DNA from: CBDDIP01 sp965229005
Lineage (GTDB): Bacteria > Actinomycetota > Acidimicrobiia > Acidimicrobiales > Ilumatobacteraceae
DNA: 64,000 nucleotides
Direction: 5' to 3'
Assembly: GCA_965229005.1 (NCBI GenBank)
Contig: CBDDIP010000001.1
Coordinates: 62,001-126,000 of the forward strand
Numbering within the stretch: the stretch's first letter is position 1; each line of letters begins with the position of its first letter. The translations under genes were made by a program, and so were the position numbers. Positions 8,060 through 17,396 of this stretch are shown in pieces. The notes below the pieces were generated by a model. The model did no database searches. It saw only the letters and a list, made by a program, of their open reading frames with translations, and was not told the DNA's origin.

Positions 8060-10807
8060 ATGATCTTCGACGGCTACGTCAACCAGCTCCCTGACAGCGA
8101 CCCCGGCGAGACCCTGGAGTGGCTGGACAGCCTCGATGCCGTGATCGATGTGCACGGCAAGACGAGGGCCCGTTTCCTGCTCTCCAAGCTGCTCGAGCGC
8201 GCCCGCGAGGCGCAGGTCAGCTTCCCGGCCACCGTCAGCACGCCATACGTCAACACCATCCCGCGCGAGGCCGAGCCGTGGTTCCCCGGCGACGAGTTCC
8301 TCGAGCGGCGCATCCGCGCGTTCGTCCGCTGGAACGCGGCGATGATGGTCGTGAAGGCCAACAAGCACGCCGACGGGATCGGTGGTCACCTGTCCACCTT
8401 TGCCAGCTCGGCGTCGTTGTACGAGATCGGTTTCAACCACTTCTTCCGCGGCAAGGACGACGGCACCGCCGGCGACCACGTGTACTTCCAGGGCCACGCC
8501 GCGCCGGGCATCTACGCACGAGCCTTCATGGAGGGCCGCCTGTCGGCCGACGATCTCGACCACTTCCGTCGCGAGATCGGCCGCGAGCGCAAGGGCCTGT
8601 CGAGCTACCCGCACCCGCGGCTGATGCCCGACTTCTGGGAGTACCCGACGGTCAGCATGGGCCTCGGCCCGATCACCGCGCTGTACCAGGCACGCTTCAA
8701 CCGCTACCTGCTCAACCGCGAGCTCGACGACACGAGCCAGAGCCGGGTGTGGGCGTTTCTCGGCGACGGTGAGACCGACGAGCCGGAGAGCCTCGGGGCC
8801 ATCTCGCTGGCCAGCCGCGAGCGCCTCGACAACCTGATCTTCGTCGTCAACTGCAACCTGCAGCGGCTCGACGGGCCGGTGCGTGGCAACGGCAAGATCA
8901 TCCAGGAGCTGGAGGCCACCTTCCGCGGCGCCGGCTGGAACGTGATCAAGGTGATCCTCGGCTCGAAGTGGGACGAGCTGCTGGCGATGGACAAGGACGG
9001 CGTGCTGCTGAACAAGCTGAACACCACCGTCGACGGCGAGTTCCAGCGGTACGGCACCGAGAGCGGCGCGTTCATCCGCGACAACTTCTTCGGTCCCGAC
9101 CCGCGGCTGCGCCAGCTGGTCGCCCACCTCAGCGACGAGGACCTCGTCAACCTGCCGCGTGGCGGCCACGACTACCGCAAGCTCTACGCGGCCTACAAGG
9201 CGGCCACCGAGAACCTCGGTTCTGGCGCCCCGACGGCGATCCTCTGCAAGACGATCAAGGGCTGGACGCTCGGCCCGGACATCGAGGGCCGCAACGCCAC
9301 GCACCAGATCAAGAAGATGACCAAGGACCAGTTGCTGGCGCTGCGCGACCGGTTGTACCTGCACGACGAGATCCCGGCCGACAGCTTCGACCCGGACAAC
9401 CCGCCCTACTACTGCCCGGCCGAGGACTCGATCGAGTACCAGTACATGATGGAGCGCCGCCGCGCACTCGGCGGCTCGATCCCCAAGCGCGTCGTACGTC
9501 TGCGCAGGCCGTTGGAGCAGCCGGCCGACAGCGTGTTCGCCGAGCTGCGCAAGGGTTCGGGCGGCCAGTCCGTCAGCACGACGATGAGCTTCACCCGCCT
9601 GCTGCGCAACCTCGCCCGCGACGAGAAGTTCGGCAAGCTCGTCGTGCCGATCATCCCCGACGAGGCACGCACCTTCGGCATGGACTCCTTGTTCCGCGAG
9701 ATGAAGATCTACGCGTCGCAGGGCCAGAAGTACGAGCCCGTCGACCACGACATGCTCCTCAGCTACACGGAGAGCACGAGCGGTCAGATCCTCGAGGAGG
9801 GCATCACCGAGGCAGGCTCGCTGGCCAGCTGGATCGCCGCCGGCACCGCCTACGCCACCCGTGGCGTCCCGACCGTGCCGTTCTACACGTTCTATTCGAT
9901 GTTCGGCTTCCAGCGCGTTGGCGACCTCATCTGGCAGGCGGCCGACGCTCGCACCCGTGGCTTCCTCCTCGGCGCGACCGCCGGTCGCACGACGCTGATG
10001 GGCGAGGGCCTGCAGCACCAGGACGGCCACTCGCTCGTGCTCGCCAGCACCGTGCCGCCGTGCCAGGCGTACGATCCGGCGTTCGCCTACGAGGTGGCCA
10101 CCATCGTGCAGCAGGGCCTGCTGCGCATGTACGGCACGCCGGAGCAGGCCGGCGGTTTCGACCCCGACGTCTTCTACTACCTCACGCTCTACAACGAGAA
10201 CTACCTGATGCCCGAGCTGCCCGACCACGTCGAGCCGGCGCACATCATGCGTGGCCTCTACAAGTGGGCCGAGGCGCCGGAGGGCACGTCGAAGAAGGTC
10301 ACCCTGCTGTTCAGTGGGTCAGCGCAGGGCGCGGCGCGCGAGGCGCAGACGATCCTGGCCGAGCGCTACGACGTCGGCGTCGAGCTGTGGTCGGCAACGT
10401 CGTACAAGGCGCTGCGCGACGAGGCGCTGGCGGTGGAGCGGCAGAACCGCTTCCACCCCAACGACGAGGCGCGCACCCCGGTGGTCACCCAGTTGCTCGC
10501 CGAGAGCGAGGGCCCGATCGTTGCCGTCAGCGACTTCATGAAGTCGGTGCCGGAGCAGATCGTGCGCTTCCTCCCGACTGGTCCGGACGGCACGGCCCGC
10601 ACGTTCCTCCCGCTCGGCACCGACGGCATGGGCCGCAGCGACACGCGCGAGGCGTTGCGTCGCCACTTCGAGGTCGACACGGCGCACGTCGTCGTCGGCC
10701 TGCTGACCGCACTGGCCGAGGTCGGTCAGATCGAGCGCTCGGTCGTCGCCGACGCCATCGCCGAGCACGGCATCAACCCCGACGCCCCCGATCCCGCCCA
10801 CATCTGA
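8060..10807 (+). CDS. aceE: Pyruvate dehydrogenase E1 component, homodimeric type
   Basis: Thiamine diphosphate enzyme that decarboxylates pyruvate and acetylates the lipoyl domain of E2 in the pyruvate dehydrogenase complex. The roughly 915-residue length and single-chain layout fit the AceE type rather than split alpha/beta E1. Visible landmarks are GHLSTFASSASLYEIGFNHF, the ThDP/Mg motif GDGETDEPES with VNCNLQRLDGPV near residues 235-275, and the transketolase-like centre with DEARTFGMDSLF and GAGRTTL-like segments. ATG at 8060 is preferred over an in-frame GTG at 8054, which would sit directly against the CAGACT hexamer. E2/E3 genes are not in the window. It is the only central-carbon enzyme here and shares its divergent promoter with the oxygenase. 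Confidence 0.95.
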   Translation: MIFDGYVNQLPDSDPGETLEWLDSLDAVIDVHGKTRARFLLSKLLERAREAQVSFPATVSTPYVNTIPREAEPWFPGDEFLERRIRAFVRWNAAMMVVKANKHADGIGGHLSTFASSASLYEIGFNHFFRGKDDGTAGDHVYFQGHAAPGIYARAFMEGRLSADDLDHFRREIGRERKGLSSYPHPRLMPDFWEYPTVSMGLGPITALYQARFNRYLLNRELDDTSQSRVWAFLGDGETDEPESLGAISLASRERLDNLIFVVNCNLQRLDGPVRGNGKIIQELEATFRGAGWNVIKVILGSKWDELLAMDKDGVLLNKLNTTVDGEFQRYGTESGAFIRDNFFGPDPRLRQLVAHLSDEDLVNLPRGGHDYRKLYAAYKAATENLGSGAPTAILCKTIKGWTLGPDIEGRNATHQIKKMTKDQLLALRDRLYLHDEIPADSFDPDNPPYYCPAEDSIEYQYMMERRRALGGSIPKRVVRLRRPLEQPADSVFAELRKGSGGQSVSTTMSFTRLLRNLARDEKFGKLVVPIIPDEARTFGMDSLFREMKIYASQGQKYEPVDHDMLLSYTESTSGQILEEGITEAGSLASWIAAGTAYATRGVPTVPFYTFYSMFGFQRVGDLIWQAADARTRGFLLGATAGRTTLMGEGLQHQDGHSLVLASTVPPCQAYDPAFAYEVATIVQQGLLRMYGTPEQAGGFDPDVFYYLTLYNENYLMPELPDHVEPAHIMRGLYKWAEAPEGTSKKVTLLFSGSAQGAAREAQTILAERYDVGVELWSATSYKALRDEALAVERQNRFHPNDEARTPVVTQLLAESEGPIVAVSDFMKSVPEQIVRFLPTGPDGTARTFLPLGTDGMGRSDTREALRRHFEVDTAHVVVGLLTALAEVGQIERSVVADAIAEHGINPDAPDPAHI

Positions 10808-10938
10808 GCGAGTGCCCGGGGTCGTTCAACAACGCCACCCATGCCCAGAACGACGCGGGGCGGCAAGGTCTCGGAGTGAGGTGAGAGGTGTGCGGTCCAT
10901 GAGCACTCACCGCTCACCAGATCACCCGCATTCCAGCT

Positions 10939-10981
10939 GCGATGAGAAGTTGGCGGCCATTGACCGCTCATACCTCATCGC
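10939..10981. terminator. Nested inverted repeat in the aceE/CAP-protein convergent gap
   Basis: GCGATGAG (10939-10946) can pair with CTCATCGC (10974-10981), enclosing an inner GCGG/CCGC stem. It sits between the ends of two convergent genes, where a bidirectional terminator is expected, but it has no T-run and the loop is long. The rest of the 189-base gap shows several GTGAG/CTCAC half-repeats and nothing else I recognise. Confidence 0.25.
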
Positions 10982-10996
10982 GTCTGCAGCGACCGG

Positions 10997-13003
10997 CTAC
11001 TCCCACCAGCCGTTGACGTCGACGACGACGTGAGCGTTGCTCGACGAGTAGATGCAGAGCTGGCCGCTCGCCGACAGCTTGAGCATCGCCCCGTTCGAGG
11101 AAGCCGCACCGATTTCGAAGTTGACGTTCGACGTGTTCGGACGCGTGCCACACGGGTAGGCGGTGATGTAGCCGGCCGTCGTTGCATCGGTGACGGTGAT
11201 GTTCACCGACACGGACTTGGCCGTGGACGGGATGCCACGGGTGCCGGCGATCGACAGCGCGAGGGTCTGCCCCCCGCCGACGCGGTTGCCGTTGGTGCCG
11301 GCGTTCACCTCGGTGCGGTAGCGATCGCGGGTGTCGGTCAAGCGGAACGGCTCGCTGGCGGTGAAGCCGGTGGCGTTCGACGTGGTCATGTAGCCGAGGA
11401 CGTCGACGATCACGTCGACGCTGACGTGCGCGTACAGGCACACCGTCCCGTCGTCGCTCAGTGGTGTGATCACCGTGTTCGGCCGGATTCGACCGAGGCT
11501 CGGGTTGACGCTCGACGTCCCCGGACGGTCGGCCGTGCACGGATAGACCGTGACGTAGCCGTCGAGCTCAGGAGCGACGGTGGTGACGTTGAGCACGGCG
11601 GCATCGGCGCCGGACGGCTTGTTCGGCAGGTTCAGCTCCACCGTCTGTCCGCGGGTCATGCGCACCGTCGGTCCGATGCCGTTGCGCGTGTCCATCGCAC
11701 GCACCGGGGTGATGGCGACGAACTTCGAGGTGGCCGAGCCGAGGTAGTAGCCGTTGACGTCGATCAGGACGTCGGCGGCGAACGGCGAGTACACGCACAG
11801 GTTGCCGGACGCATCGAGCGGCACGGTGACCGCGTTGGCCACGGTCTCCCCTGCGGCGAAGTTCAGCGAGGACACGGTGGGCATCGGGTTCGAGCAGTCC
11901 CACAGGGTCAGGTAGCCGGCACCCGACGGGTTGACGACGGTGAAGTTGGCGCTGATCGCGGTCGCGTTCGCCGGGACGCCCTTGCGGCCGCCGATGAGGA
12001 TCTTCTTCGGGACCTGCCCGATGAGCCGCGTCGCGCCGGAGTTGATCCGCGTGTCGACGAACCGCGTCGGCTCCATCGGCTGCAAGCCTGACGGCGCGCC
12101 CGTCGGCGATGCCACCGGCGCCGGGCTAATGCCCGTCGCCGCAGTCGGGTCGACCGTGAAGCTCCATGCCGCGGTGCGGCTGCTGGTCGTCACGGCGACC
12201 GAGTACGTCCCGGGGGCGAGCACCGTGCGCGGGATGACGACGATGGCGTTGTTGCCGCCGAGGATCGACTGGGCGACGCCGTTGGTGTTGCGCTGCGACA
12301 GCACGCACGTGTCGAGCCCACCACTCGGTCCGGTGATGCTGGCGGTCGGGTTGGCGGTGATCGCCTCCGGCATCTGGACGATCACCGGGAGGCCAGCAGC
12401 GCCGGTCCACCCGCAGAAGGCGAGCGGGTCCGGTGTCTCGACGACGAAGCGGTCGAGGTTGGTCGTGGTGCCGTTGCCGGGCCACATGATCGGTGCGCTG
12501 ATCGGCTGGCTCGGCCCCAGTCCACGCAGCACGTCCAGCGTGGCACCGGAGTGCCACGGCGACGTCGATGCGTTGGAGCACTGTCCGTAACCGCTGCGCT
12601 GCAGGTTCGGCCGTAGCACGCCGATGGCGTGGAACGGGCCGGTCATCCACAGTTCGATGAAGCTGCGCGCCGTCGGCGATTGCGCGCTCGAGACCGCGAC
12701 GTTGCCGCTGTTGCCAGCAGCGTCGCCCTCGGCGGTGTACCCGGTCTTGCCCGGGGTCTCGTCGTGGGTGATCCCGTTGAAGAGCATGTAGCACGAGTGC
12801 TGCGACGCGCCCGATGACAGAGCCGGATCCTCGGTGACAGGAGCCAGGCCGGCCATCGCTCGGTAGTAGTTGACCGTGCTCAGCCAGTCGGCTTCCGGGG
12901 GGATGAAGGTCGGCGTCGCTTCAGCAGCGACCTGGGCCGACATCGGGGCGAGCGCGAGGACCAGGGTGCCAAGAGCAACGCTGATGCGCCCGAACCTCGC
13001 CAT
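10997..13003 (-). CDS. Secreted CAP-domain (SCP/PR-1-like) protein with three surface repeats
   Basis: 668 residues. A signal peptide (1-28, ending near QVAAEA) is followed by a CAP domain at about 38-225: WLSTVNYYRAMAGL, SGASQHSCYM, ITHDE and FHAIGVLRPNLQRSGYGQC. Bacterial CAP proteins are extracellular and mostly of unknown activity. An Ig-like or beta-rich stretch (about 225-300, ending SYSVAVTTSS-type strands) precedes three repeats of the PxRxxDTR...GYxTxYPC...LCxY...VDVNGY type, all with the two Cys. It shares this C-terminal module with the two SGNH proteins and the protein at 14645-17302. The ATG is preceded by a good Shine-Dalgarno sequence, GGAGG, 5 bases upstream, unlike most genes here. 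Confidence 0.85.
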   Translation of the reverse strand: MARFGRISVALGTLVLALAPMSAQVAAEATPTFIPPEADWLSTVNYYRAMAGLAPVTEDPALSSGASQHSCYMLFNGITHDETPGKTGYTAEGDAAGNSGNVAVSSAQSPTARSFIELWMTGPFHAIGVLRPNLQRSGYGQCSNASTSPWHSGATLDVLRGLGPSQPISAPIMWPGNGTTTNLDRFVVETPDPLAFCGWTGAAGLPVIVQMPEAITANPTASITGPSGGLDTCVLSQRNTNGVAQSILGGNNAIVVIPRTVLAPGTYSVAVTTSSRTAAWSFTVDPTAATGISPAPVASPTGAPSGLQPMEPTRFVDTRINSGATRLIGQVPKKILIGGRKGVPANATAISANFTVVNPSGAGYLTLWDCSNPMPTVSSLNFAAGETVANAVTVPLDASGNLCVYSPFAADVLIDVNGYYLGSATSKFVAITPVRAMDTRNGIGPTVRMTRGQTVELNLPNKPSGADAAVLNVTTVAPELDGYVTVYPCTADRPGTSSVNPSLGRIRPNTVITPLSDDGTVCLYAHVSVDVIVDVLGYMTTSNATGFTASEPFRLTDTRDRYRTEVNAGTNGNRVGGGQTLALSIAGTRGIPSTAKSVSVNITVTDATTAGYITAYPCGTRPNTSNVNFEIGAASSNGAMLKLSASGQLCIYSSSNAHVVVDVNGWWE

Positions 13004-13105
13004 GTCCGCCTCCGTGCTGGAATGACTTCACCGACACGTGATCATCGGAGCGGGGCGTGGCCGTCTTGAGGGAGGCGCGCGGTGGCCGTCACCACCGGTC
13101 GTCGG

Positions 13106-14002
13106 TTAGAGGAACTCTTGACGATGTACGGAACTGACGTGGCGGAACCGTTCCCACCCGATCCGGGGAGCGGCTCGCAATCCGGCGAGGAGGGCTCGAG
13201 CGTGGACCTGACGTGGCTGGTGTCGGAGGCGACGAACGGACAGCCACACCGCTCGTACGACCGACCGTGGCGGCTCGAATCGGACAGCGGCCCACAGCCG
13301 GTTGCGCTCGCGATAGAACGCGCGCTCATCGCCGAGCAGCTCGGTCGTGGCGCTGCCACGGTGGTGGACGACGGATGCCGCGACGCAGCGGTACCGCCAG
13401 CCGAGCGCGGCGCCGCGGCGAGACAGGTCGACGTCCTCGTAGTACAGGAAGTAGCGCTCGTCGAAGCCGTTGGTGATGCGCACGAACCCGGCACGCAGCA
13501 GCACTGCGCCACCGGTGAACGCGCCGATCTCCGTCGTCCCCTGGAACGCCGGTCCGTCGAGGCGACCGTGGCCGAGATCGGTACCGGCACCGTCGGGGCC
13601 GACGACCACGCCGACGCTGTTGACGATTGCCGGGTCGGTGCCGGCGAACAGCAGCTTCGGCTGGACCGCTCCGATGCGCGGGTCGCGGGCCATCTCGGCG
13701 GCCAGCCACAGCAACCAGCCCGGCTCCACGGTGATGTCGTCGTTGAGCACCGCGACCGCATCGGCGCCCTCCGCCAGGGCGCGGTGCAAGCCGACGTTGA
13801 CGCCGGCGCCGAAGCCGTGGTTCTCGGTGTGCACGAGCTCGATCGCGTCGAGCAACTCGTCGGAGAGCGAGGCGGTTGCGCCACCACCACCGTTGTCGAC
13901 CACGATCACTCGGTCTGCGTCGCCACTGGCGATCACCGACGCGAGGCACTCGGCCAGCATCCCCGGCGCGGGCCGGTAGGTGAGCACGACCACGGCGATC
14001 AT
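13106..14002 (-). CDS. Glycosyltransferase family 2 (rhamnosyltransferase-like)
   Basis: 298 residues with a GT-A fold: IAVVVLTYRP at the N-terminus, the nucleotide-binding VVDNGGGG, NHGFGAGVN, the metal-binding VLNDD at about 95-99, and GAFTGGAVLLR plus the acidic FDERYFLYYEDVDLSRR block typical of WbbL-like dTDP-rhamnosyltransferases. A basic, amphipathic C-terminus could touch the membrane. It should add a deoxysugar to a lipid-linked or wall glycan. It is divergent from the HhH-GPD gene and stands apart from the main polysaccharide locus. Exact donor and acceptor are not predictable. Confidence 0.85.
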   Translation of the reverse strand: MIAVVVLTYRPAPGMLAECLASVIASGDADRVIVVDNGGGGATASLSDELLDAIELVHTENHGFGAGVNVGLHRALAEGADAVAVLNDDITVEPGWLLWLAAEMARDPRIGAVQPKLLFAGTDPAIVNSVGVVVGPDGAGTDLGHGRLDGPAFQGTTEIGAFTGGAVLLRAGFVRITNGFDERYFLYYEDVDLSRRGAALGWRYRCVAASVVHHRGSATTELLGDERAFYRERNRLWAAVRFEPPRSVVRAVWLSVRRLRHQPRQVHARALLAGLRAAPRIGWERFRHVSSVHRQEFL

Positions 14003-14034
14003 CGGCGCCGAGCCTACGGCGGTACGGTGAGCCG
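14003..14034. promoter_or_regulatory. Divergent leaderless promoters
   Basis: On the minus strand TAGGCT (14011-14016) lies 8 bases before the glycosyltransferase ATG at 14002. On the plus strand TACGGT (14023-14028) lies 6 bases before the GTG at 14035. Neither start has a Shine-Dalgarno sequence, so both transcripts probably begin at the start codon. The whole intergenic region is 32 bases. Confidence 0.5.
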
Positions 14035-14625
14035 GTGGCAGGAACGCTGTTCATCACCGGCGACGCCGATGCGGACCTGCTGTTGAACACCGACGGGACG
14101 GCGCTGCTCATCGGCATGCTGCTCGACCAACAGGTGCCGATGGAGTGGGCCTTCGCCGGTCCGGCGACGTTGCGACGCCGGCTCGGTCACGTCGATGCCC
14201 GCCGCATCGCGGCCATGGCGCCCGACGAGTTCGTGGCCGTCTGCTGCGAGCGGCCGGCGATCCACCGCTTCCCCGCCTCGCTCGGCAAGCGCATCCACGA
14301 GATGTGCGTCGTGCTGGTCGACCGCTTCGACGGCACGGGCGAGTCGGTGTGGACCGGCGTCGGTGACGGCGCCGAGCTGTACGCCCGGCTGCGTTCGATG
14401 CCCGGCTACGGCGAGGAGAAGGCGCGGATCTTCACGGCCATCCTGGCCAAGCGGATGGGCGTGTGCCCGCAGGGCTGGCAGCAGGCGGCCGGCGTGTTCG
14501 CCGACGACACGCCGCGCAGCGTTGCGGACATCCACGACCCCGGATCGCTCGCCGTCGCGCGCGAGTGGAAGAAGGCGGCCAAGGCCGCCAAGCGCGACAA
14601 GCAGGACCGGCCGCTGCGCGCCTGA
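14035..14625 (+). CDS. HhH-GPD-type base-excision repair family protein
   Basis: 196 residues. LLIGMLLDQQVPMEWAFAGP resembles the opening helices of the HhH-GPD glycosylases, and MPGYGEEKARIFTAILAKR is a helix-hairpin-helix. No Cys cluster for an iron-sulfur domain is present, and I cannot assign the catalytic Asp with confidence. This matches an actinobacterial family usually named uncharacterized HhH-GPD protein, so glycosylase activity is inferred. The C-terminus is Lys/Ala-rich and probably binds DNA or is disordered. The GTG start fits the TACGGT hexamer 6 bases upstream. Confidence 0.8.
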   Translation: MAGTLFITGDADADLLLNTDGTALLIGMLLDQQVPMEWAFAGPATLRRRLGHVDARRIAAMAPDEFVAVCCERPAIHRFPASLGKRIHEMCVVLVDRFDGTGESVWTGVGDGAELYARLRSMPGYGEEKARIFTAILAKRMGVCPQGWQQAAGVFADDTPRSVADIHDPGSLAVAREWKKAAKAAKRDKQDRPLRA

Positions 14626-14644
14626 CGGTCCTCGACCGAGCTAC

Positions 14645-17302
14645 TCAGACCATGTAGCCGAAGACGTCGACGATGACGTTGCTGTAGCCCGAGTCGAGGT
14701 ACACGGCCAGCTTCCCATCGGCACCGACCTTCAGATAGGCGTGGTTGGGCACGGCACCACCCGGCAACGGGTTCACCGTCGATGCGTTCGGTCGCCCCAC
14801 CCCGTTCGGCCAGACGGTGATGAACGTCTGCACCGCGGCGTCGGTCGAGGTGACGTTGAGCACGACGGACGCAGCGTTGCCCGGGACCGGGCCGTACCCG
14901 GCCAGGGAGACGGCGACCGTGCCGCCGGCGACCAGTGGTCCGGAGAGCTGCGGACCGGTGCGCGAGTCGGCGATGCGCTGTGGCGAGATCGGCACGAACG
15001 CCTTGCCGTTGCCGGAGTAGTAGCCGACGACGTCGGCGATGACGTTCGACGACCCGGCGGAGTTGAGCACGTTGACCCGGCCGTTGGCGCCGACCTTGAC
15101 GATGACGAGGTTGGCGACCGTGCGACCGGGCGTGAAGTTGTGCGTCGACGTGCCAGGCCAGCCCTCCCCACCGGGCCACACGCTGAGGTAGCCGTTGCCG
15201 GTGGGTTGATCCAGCGTGACGTTCAGTGCGACGGCGGTGACGCCGGAAGCCGGTACGCCACCCACGTTGAGCACGCCGAAGTCGATGGTCCCGTTCGGCC
15301 CGATCGGACCCTTGCGCGCACCGGTGCCGTCGCGAGTGTCGAGGACGCGGCTCGGCGTGACCGCCGTGAAGCGGCCGCCACCGCTCGTCGATGCGCACGA
15401 GCCGTAGTAGCCCATCACGTCGACGATGAGGTTGGTCACCCCGGCCGAGTTGAACAGGTTGACCTTGCCGTTGGCACCGATCTTCACGGTCGACAGGTTC
15501 GACCTCGTCTGGCCGGGTGCGAAGTTCACGTTGGAAACACCGGGCTGACCCTCACCCGACGGCCACGCCGTGATGTACCCGTCGGCGAACGTGTCGGCGA
15601 CGGTGATGTTCATCACCACGGCTTGGATCCCCGTGGCGGGCAGCCCACTCACTCCGGCGACGCCCATCTCGGTGGTCGCTCCGCCGGCGAGGGCGACGAT
15701 GTTGCCCCCCTGGCCGGTGCGCGTGTCGAGCACGCGGGTCGGCGACACCGGGGTGAAGCAGGCCGGCGTGGCCGACACCGGCTTCTCCAGACGCAGCGGG
15801 CCGTTGGCGATGTTGGTCCCGACGTTGCCGCCGTTGCGCATCACGACGTACACCCAGTAGGTGCCGTTCGGCATGGCATTGCCGCTGGCGTCGTTGCCGT
15901 TCCAGTTGAACGTGGTCACCGCGTTGGCATCGGCGGGGACGTTGACCTGGCCGACCTTGGTGCCGTCGAACGCACCCCGTGTGGTCGTGACGAAGACCTC
16001 GGCCGTGGTGTTCGGCGTGCCGGCCGCGTTCTTGAACGTGATCGGGTACGTGCCGGAGAAGGCAGCGTCGTCGGCGAACTTGATGTCACGCAGCCAGAAC
16101 TGGCGGCGACCCGGATCCTCGTTGAGGTCGAAGCGCAGCCGGCTCACCGGCACACCTCGCCAACCGATCTTGGCCACGGTGTTCTCGTCGTTGACGGCGA
16201 CGGCCGGACTGGTCGAGAGGTCCATCGTCATCGTGTGGCAGCCGGGGTAGATGATGATGTCCTGGGTCTCGGTCCACCGGCCGGTCAGCGGCGAGAACCA
16301 GGCGACGCGAGCCACCATGCCGCCACCGGGGAAGTTGCCGAACTCCACCTCGCGCGCTCCGCCGTAGCAGACGTCCGCCGTGAAGCGGTGGTAGCGGTCG
16401 GTGTTGAACGGGCTCCGCAGCGGGAACTCGACGTACGGATCGTTGCTGTTCGTCCACGCGCTCAGCTCGCCGTTGCTCCAGTTGACCGTGTCCATCTGGT
16501 GGAGGTCGAGCGCGTCGGCGGAGCTGTTCATGTCGAACGGGTTGCCGTTCGAGGTGGCGTAGTCCGCGCCGCCGACCTCGTTCGGGGTCAGCACCTGTGG
16601 CACGGGGATCGCCGCGGTCGGCTGAGCGGGGGCGTCGGCGCGATGCAGGCGGGCCCAGTCGAGCCGGATGTTCAGCGCCGGATTCGGCGGGGTGAAGTTG
16701 CCGGGTCCACCGCGCAGGATCTCGAGGCGGATCACCTGGCCGCCCCAGACGGCTTGCTTCGACGGCACGAGGTACTGCGCCGCGTTGCCCATGTCGAGGT
16801 CGTACTCCTTGCAGCCGCCGTTCATCTGGAACGCCATCAGCCCCTCGACACCGGTGTCGGTGAAGAAGTGCACGCCCATGTTCATGATCGAGGTGCCGGG
16901 GATGCCGTCGATGCAGCCGGAGAACGACAGCCGCTTGTAGACGCCGGCGTTGGCCGGGTGCAGCCGCCCGTCACGTCCCCACGGCAGCTCGGCGCCCCAC
17001 GTGCGGATGAGCTTGATGGTGCTCTGGTTCACCGTGTTGACATTGATCCAGCCGCCGCTCAGGGCGATGCCGTTGCAGTTCTCGCAGCCGGCCAGCTTGA
17101 TGTCCGGGACGTCCTCCTCGTTGGAGAAGTCCCACGGGTCACCGAACATGTCCGACGCGTAATCGCCGTTGGTGGACAGCGCGCTCGTCGGAGCCGTGGC
17201 CGGACCGGGGTCGACCGTCGGGTGGGCGAACGCCGTGGCGGTGGTGAAGGTGCTGACGAGCATGACGGCGGCCAGGCTCAGGTTTCGTGCGCGTCGGATC
17301 AA
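14645..17302 (-). CDS. Large secreted protein: jelly-roll-like domains, Ig-like domain, three Cys-less surface repeats
   Basis: 885 residues from a TTG start that is supported by GGGAGAG just upstream. Residues 1-27 are a signal peptide (AFAHP). Residues about 40-215 and 240-395 look like two related beta-sandwich domains (each with WSN/DF-type openings, CxxC near 73-76, and RLDWARLH or RFDLNEDP closings), possibly carbohydrate-binding. A FlgD-like Ig domain (about 400-500) shows FNWNGNDASGNAMPNGTYWV. Three repeats (about 515-885) match those of the other surface proteins, but the paired Cys are replaced: YPC becomes WPSG, WPGG or WPNG, and VC becomes VN or LA. No enzyme motif is evident; a surface or matrix protein is the best guess. 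Confidence 0.8.
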   Translation of the reverse strand: MIRRARNLSLAAVMLVSTFTTATAFAHPTVDPGPATAPTSALSTNGDYASDMFGDPWDFSNEEDVPDIKLAGCENCNGIALSGGWINVNTVNQSTIKLIRTWGAELPWGRDGRLHPANAGVYKRLSFSGCIDGIPGTSIMNMGVHFFTDTGVEGLMAFQMNGGCKEYDLDMGNAAQYLVPSKQAVWGGQVIRLEILRGGPGNFTPPNPALNIRLDWARLHRADAPAQPTAAIPVPQVLTPNEVGGADYATSNGNPFDMNSSADALDLHQMDTVNWSNGELSAWTNSNDPYVEFPLRSPFNTDRYHRFTADVCYGGAREVEFGNFPGGGMVARVAWFSPLTGRWTETQDIIIYPGCHTMTMDLSTSPAVAVNDENTVAKIGWRGVPVSRLRFDLNEDPGRRQFWLRDIKFADDAAFSGTYPITFKNAAGTPNTTAEVFVTTTRGAFDGTKVGQVNVPADANAVTTFNWNGNDASGNAMPNGTYWVYVVMRNGGNVGTNIANGPLRLEKPVSATPACFTPVSPTRVLDTRTGQGGNIVALAGGATTEMGVAGVSGLPATGIQAVVMNITVADTFADGYITAWPSGEGQPGVSNVNFAPGQTRSNLSTVKIGANGKVNLFNSAGVTNLIVDVMGYYGSCASTSGGGRFTAVTPSRVLDTRDGTGARKGPIGPNGTIDFGVLNVGGVPASGVTAVALNVTLDQPTGNGYLSVWPGGEGWPGTSTHNFTPGRTVANLVIVKVGANGRVNVLNSAGSSNVIADVVGYYSGNGKAFVPISPQRIADSRTGPQLSGPLVAGGTVAVSLAGYGPVPGNAASVVLNVTSTDAAVQTFITVWPNGVGRPNASTVNPLPGGAVPNHAYLKVGADGKLAVYLDSGYSNVIVDVFGYMV

Positions 17303-17377
17303 CGTTCTCTCCCGTGGGGAACTCGGGCCCGCAGTTCCATCGGCACGTTCAGCCTGGTGCTGAAAGCTTCTTGACAG

Positions 17378-17396
17378 AACCCCTCAGTCAGGGGTT
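17378..17396 (-). terminator. Short hairpin after the 17384-19642 glycosyltransferase block
   Basis: AACCCCT (17378-17384) pairs with AGGGGTT (17390-17396) over a 5-base loop. It sits at the end of the minus-strand glycosyltransferase block and before the TTG-start gene at 17302. There is only a weak T-run after it, so termination efficiency is uncertain. It overlaps the stop codon of the small frame ending at 17384. Confidence 0.4.

Noticed and set aside
8000..10243. Long minus-strand frame opposite aceE
   Set aside because: It is a mirror of the highly GC-biased aceE codons; the product is low-complexity (Val, Ala, Arg, Glu) with no motif, while aceE is unmistakable.
13040..13100. Direct repeat GTGGCCGTC near 13057 and 13083 as a regulatory site
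   Set aside because: Short, GC-rich and common in such DNA; not placed at a promoter I can identify.
14195..17374. Long plus-strand frame of over 1000 residues opposite the 885-residue surface protein
   Set aside because: No signal peptide or motif and biased composition; the minus-strand protein has a signal peptide, domains and a Shine-Dalgarno sequence.
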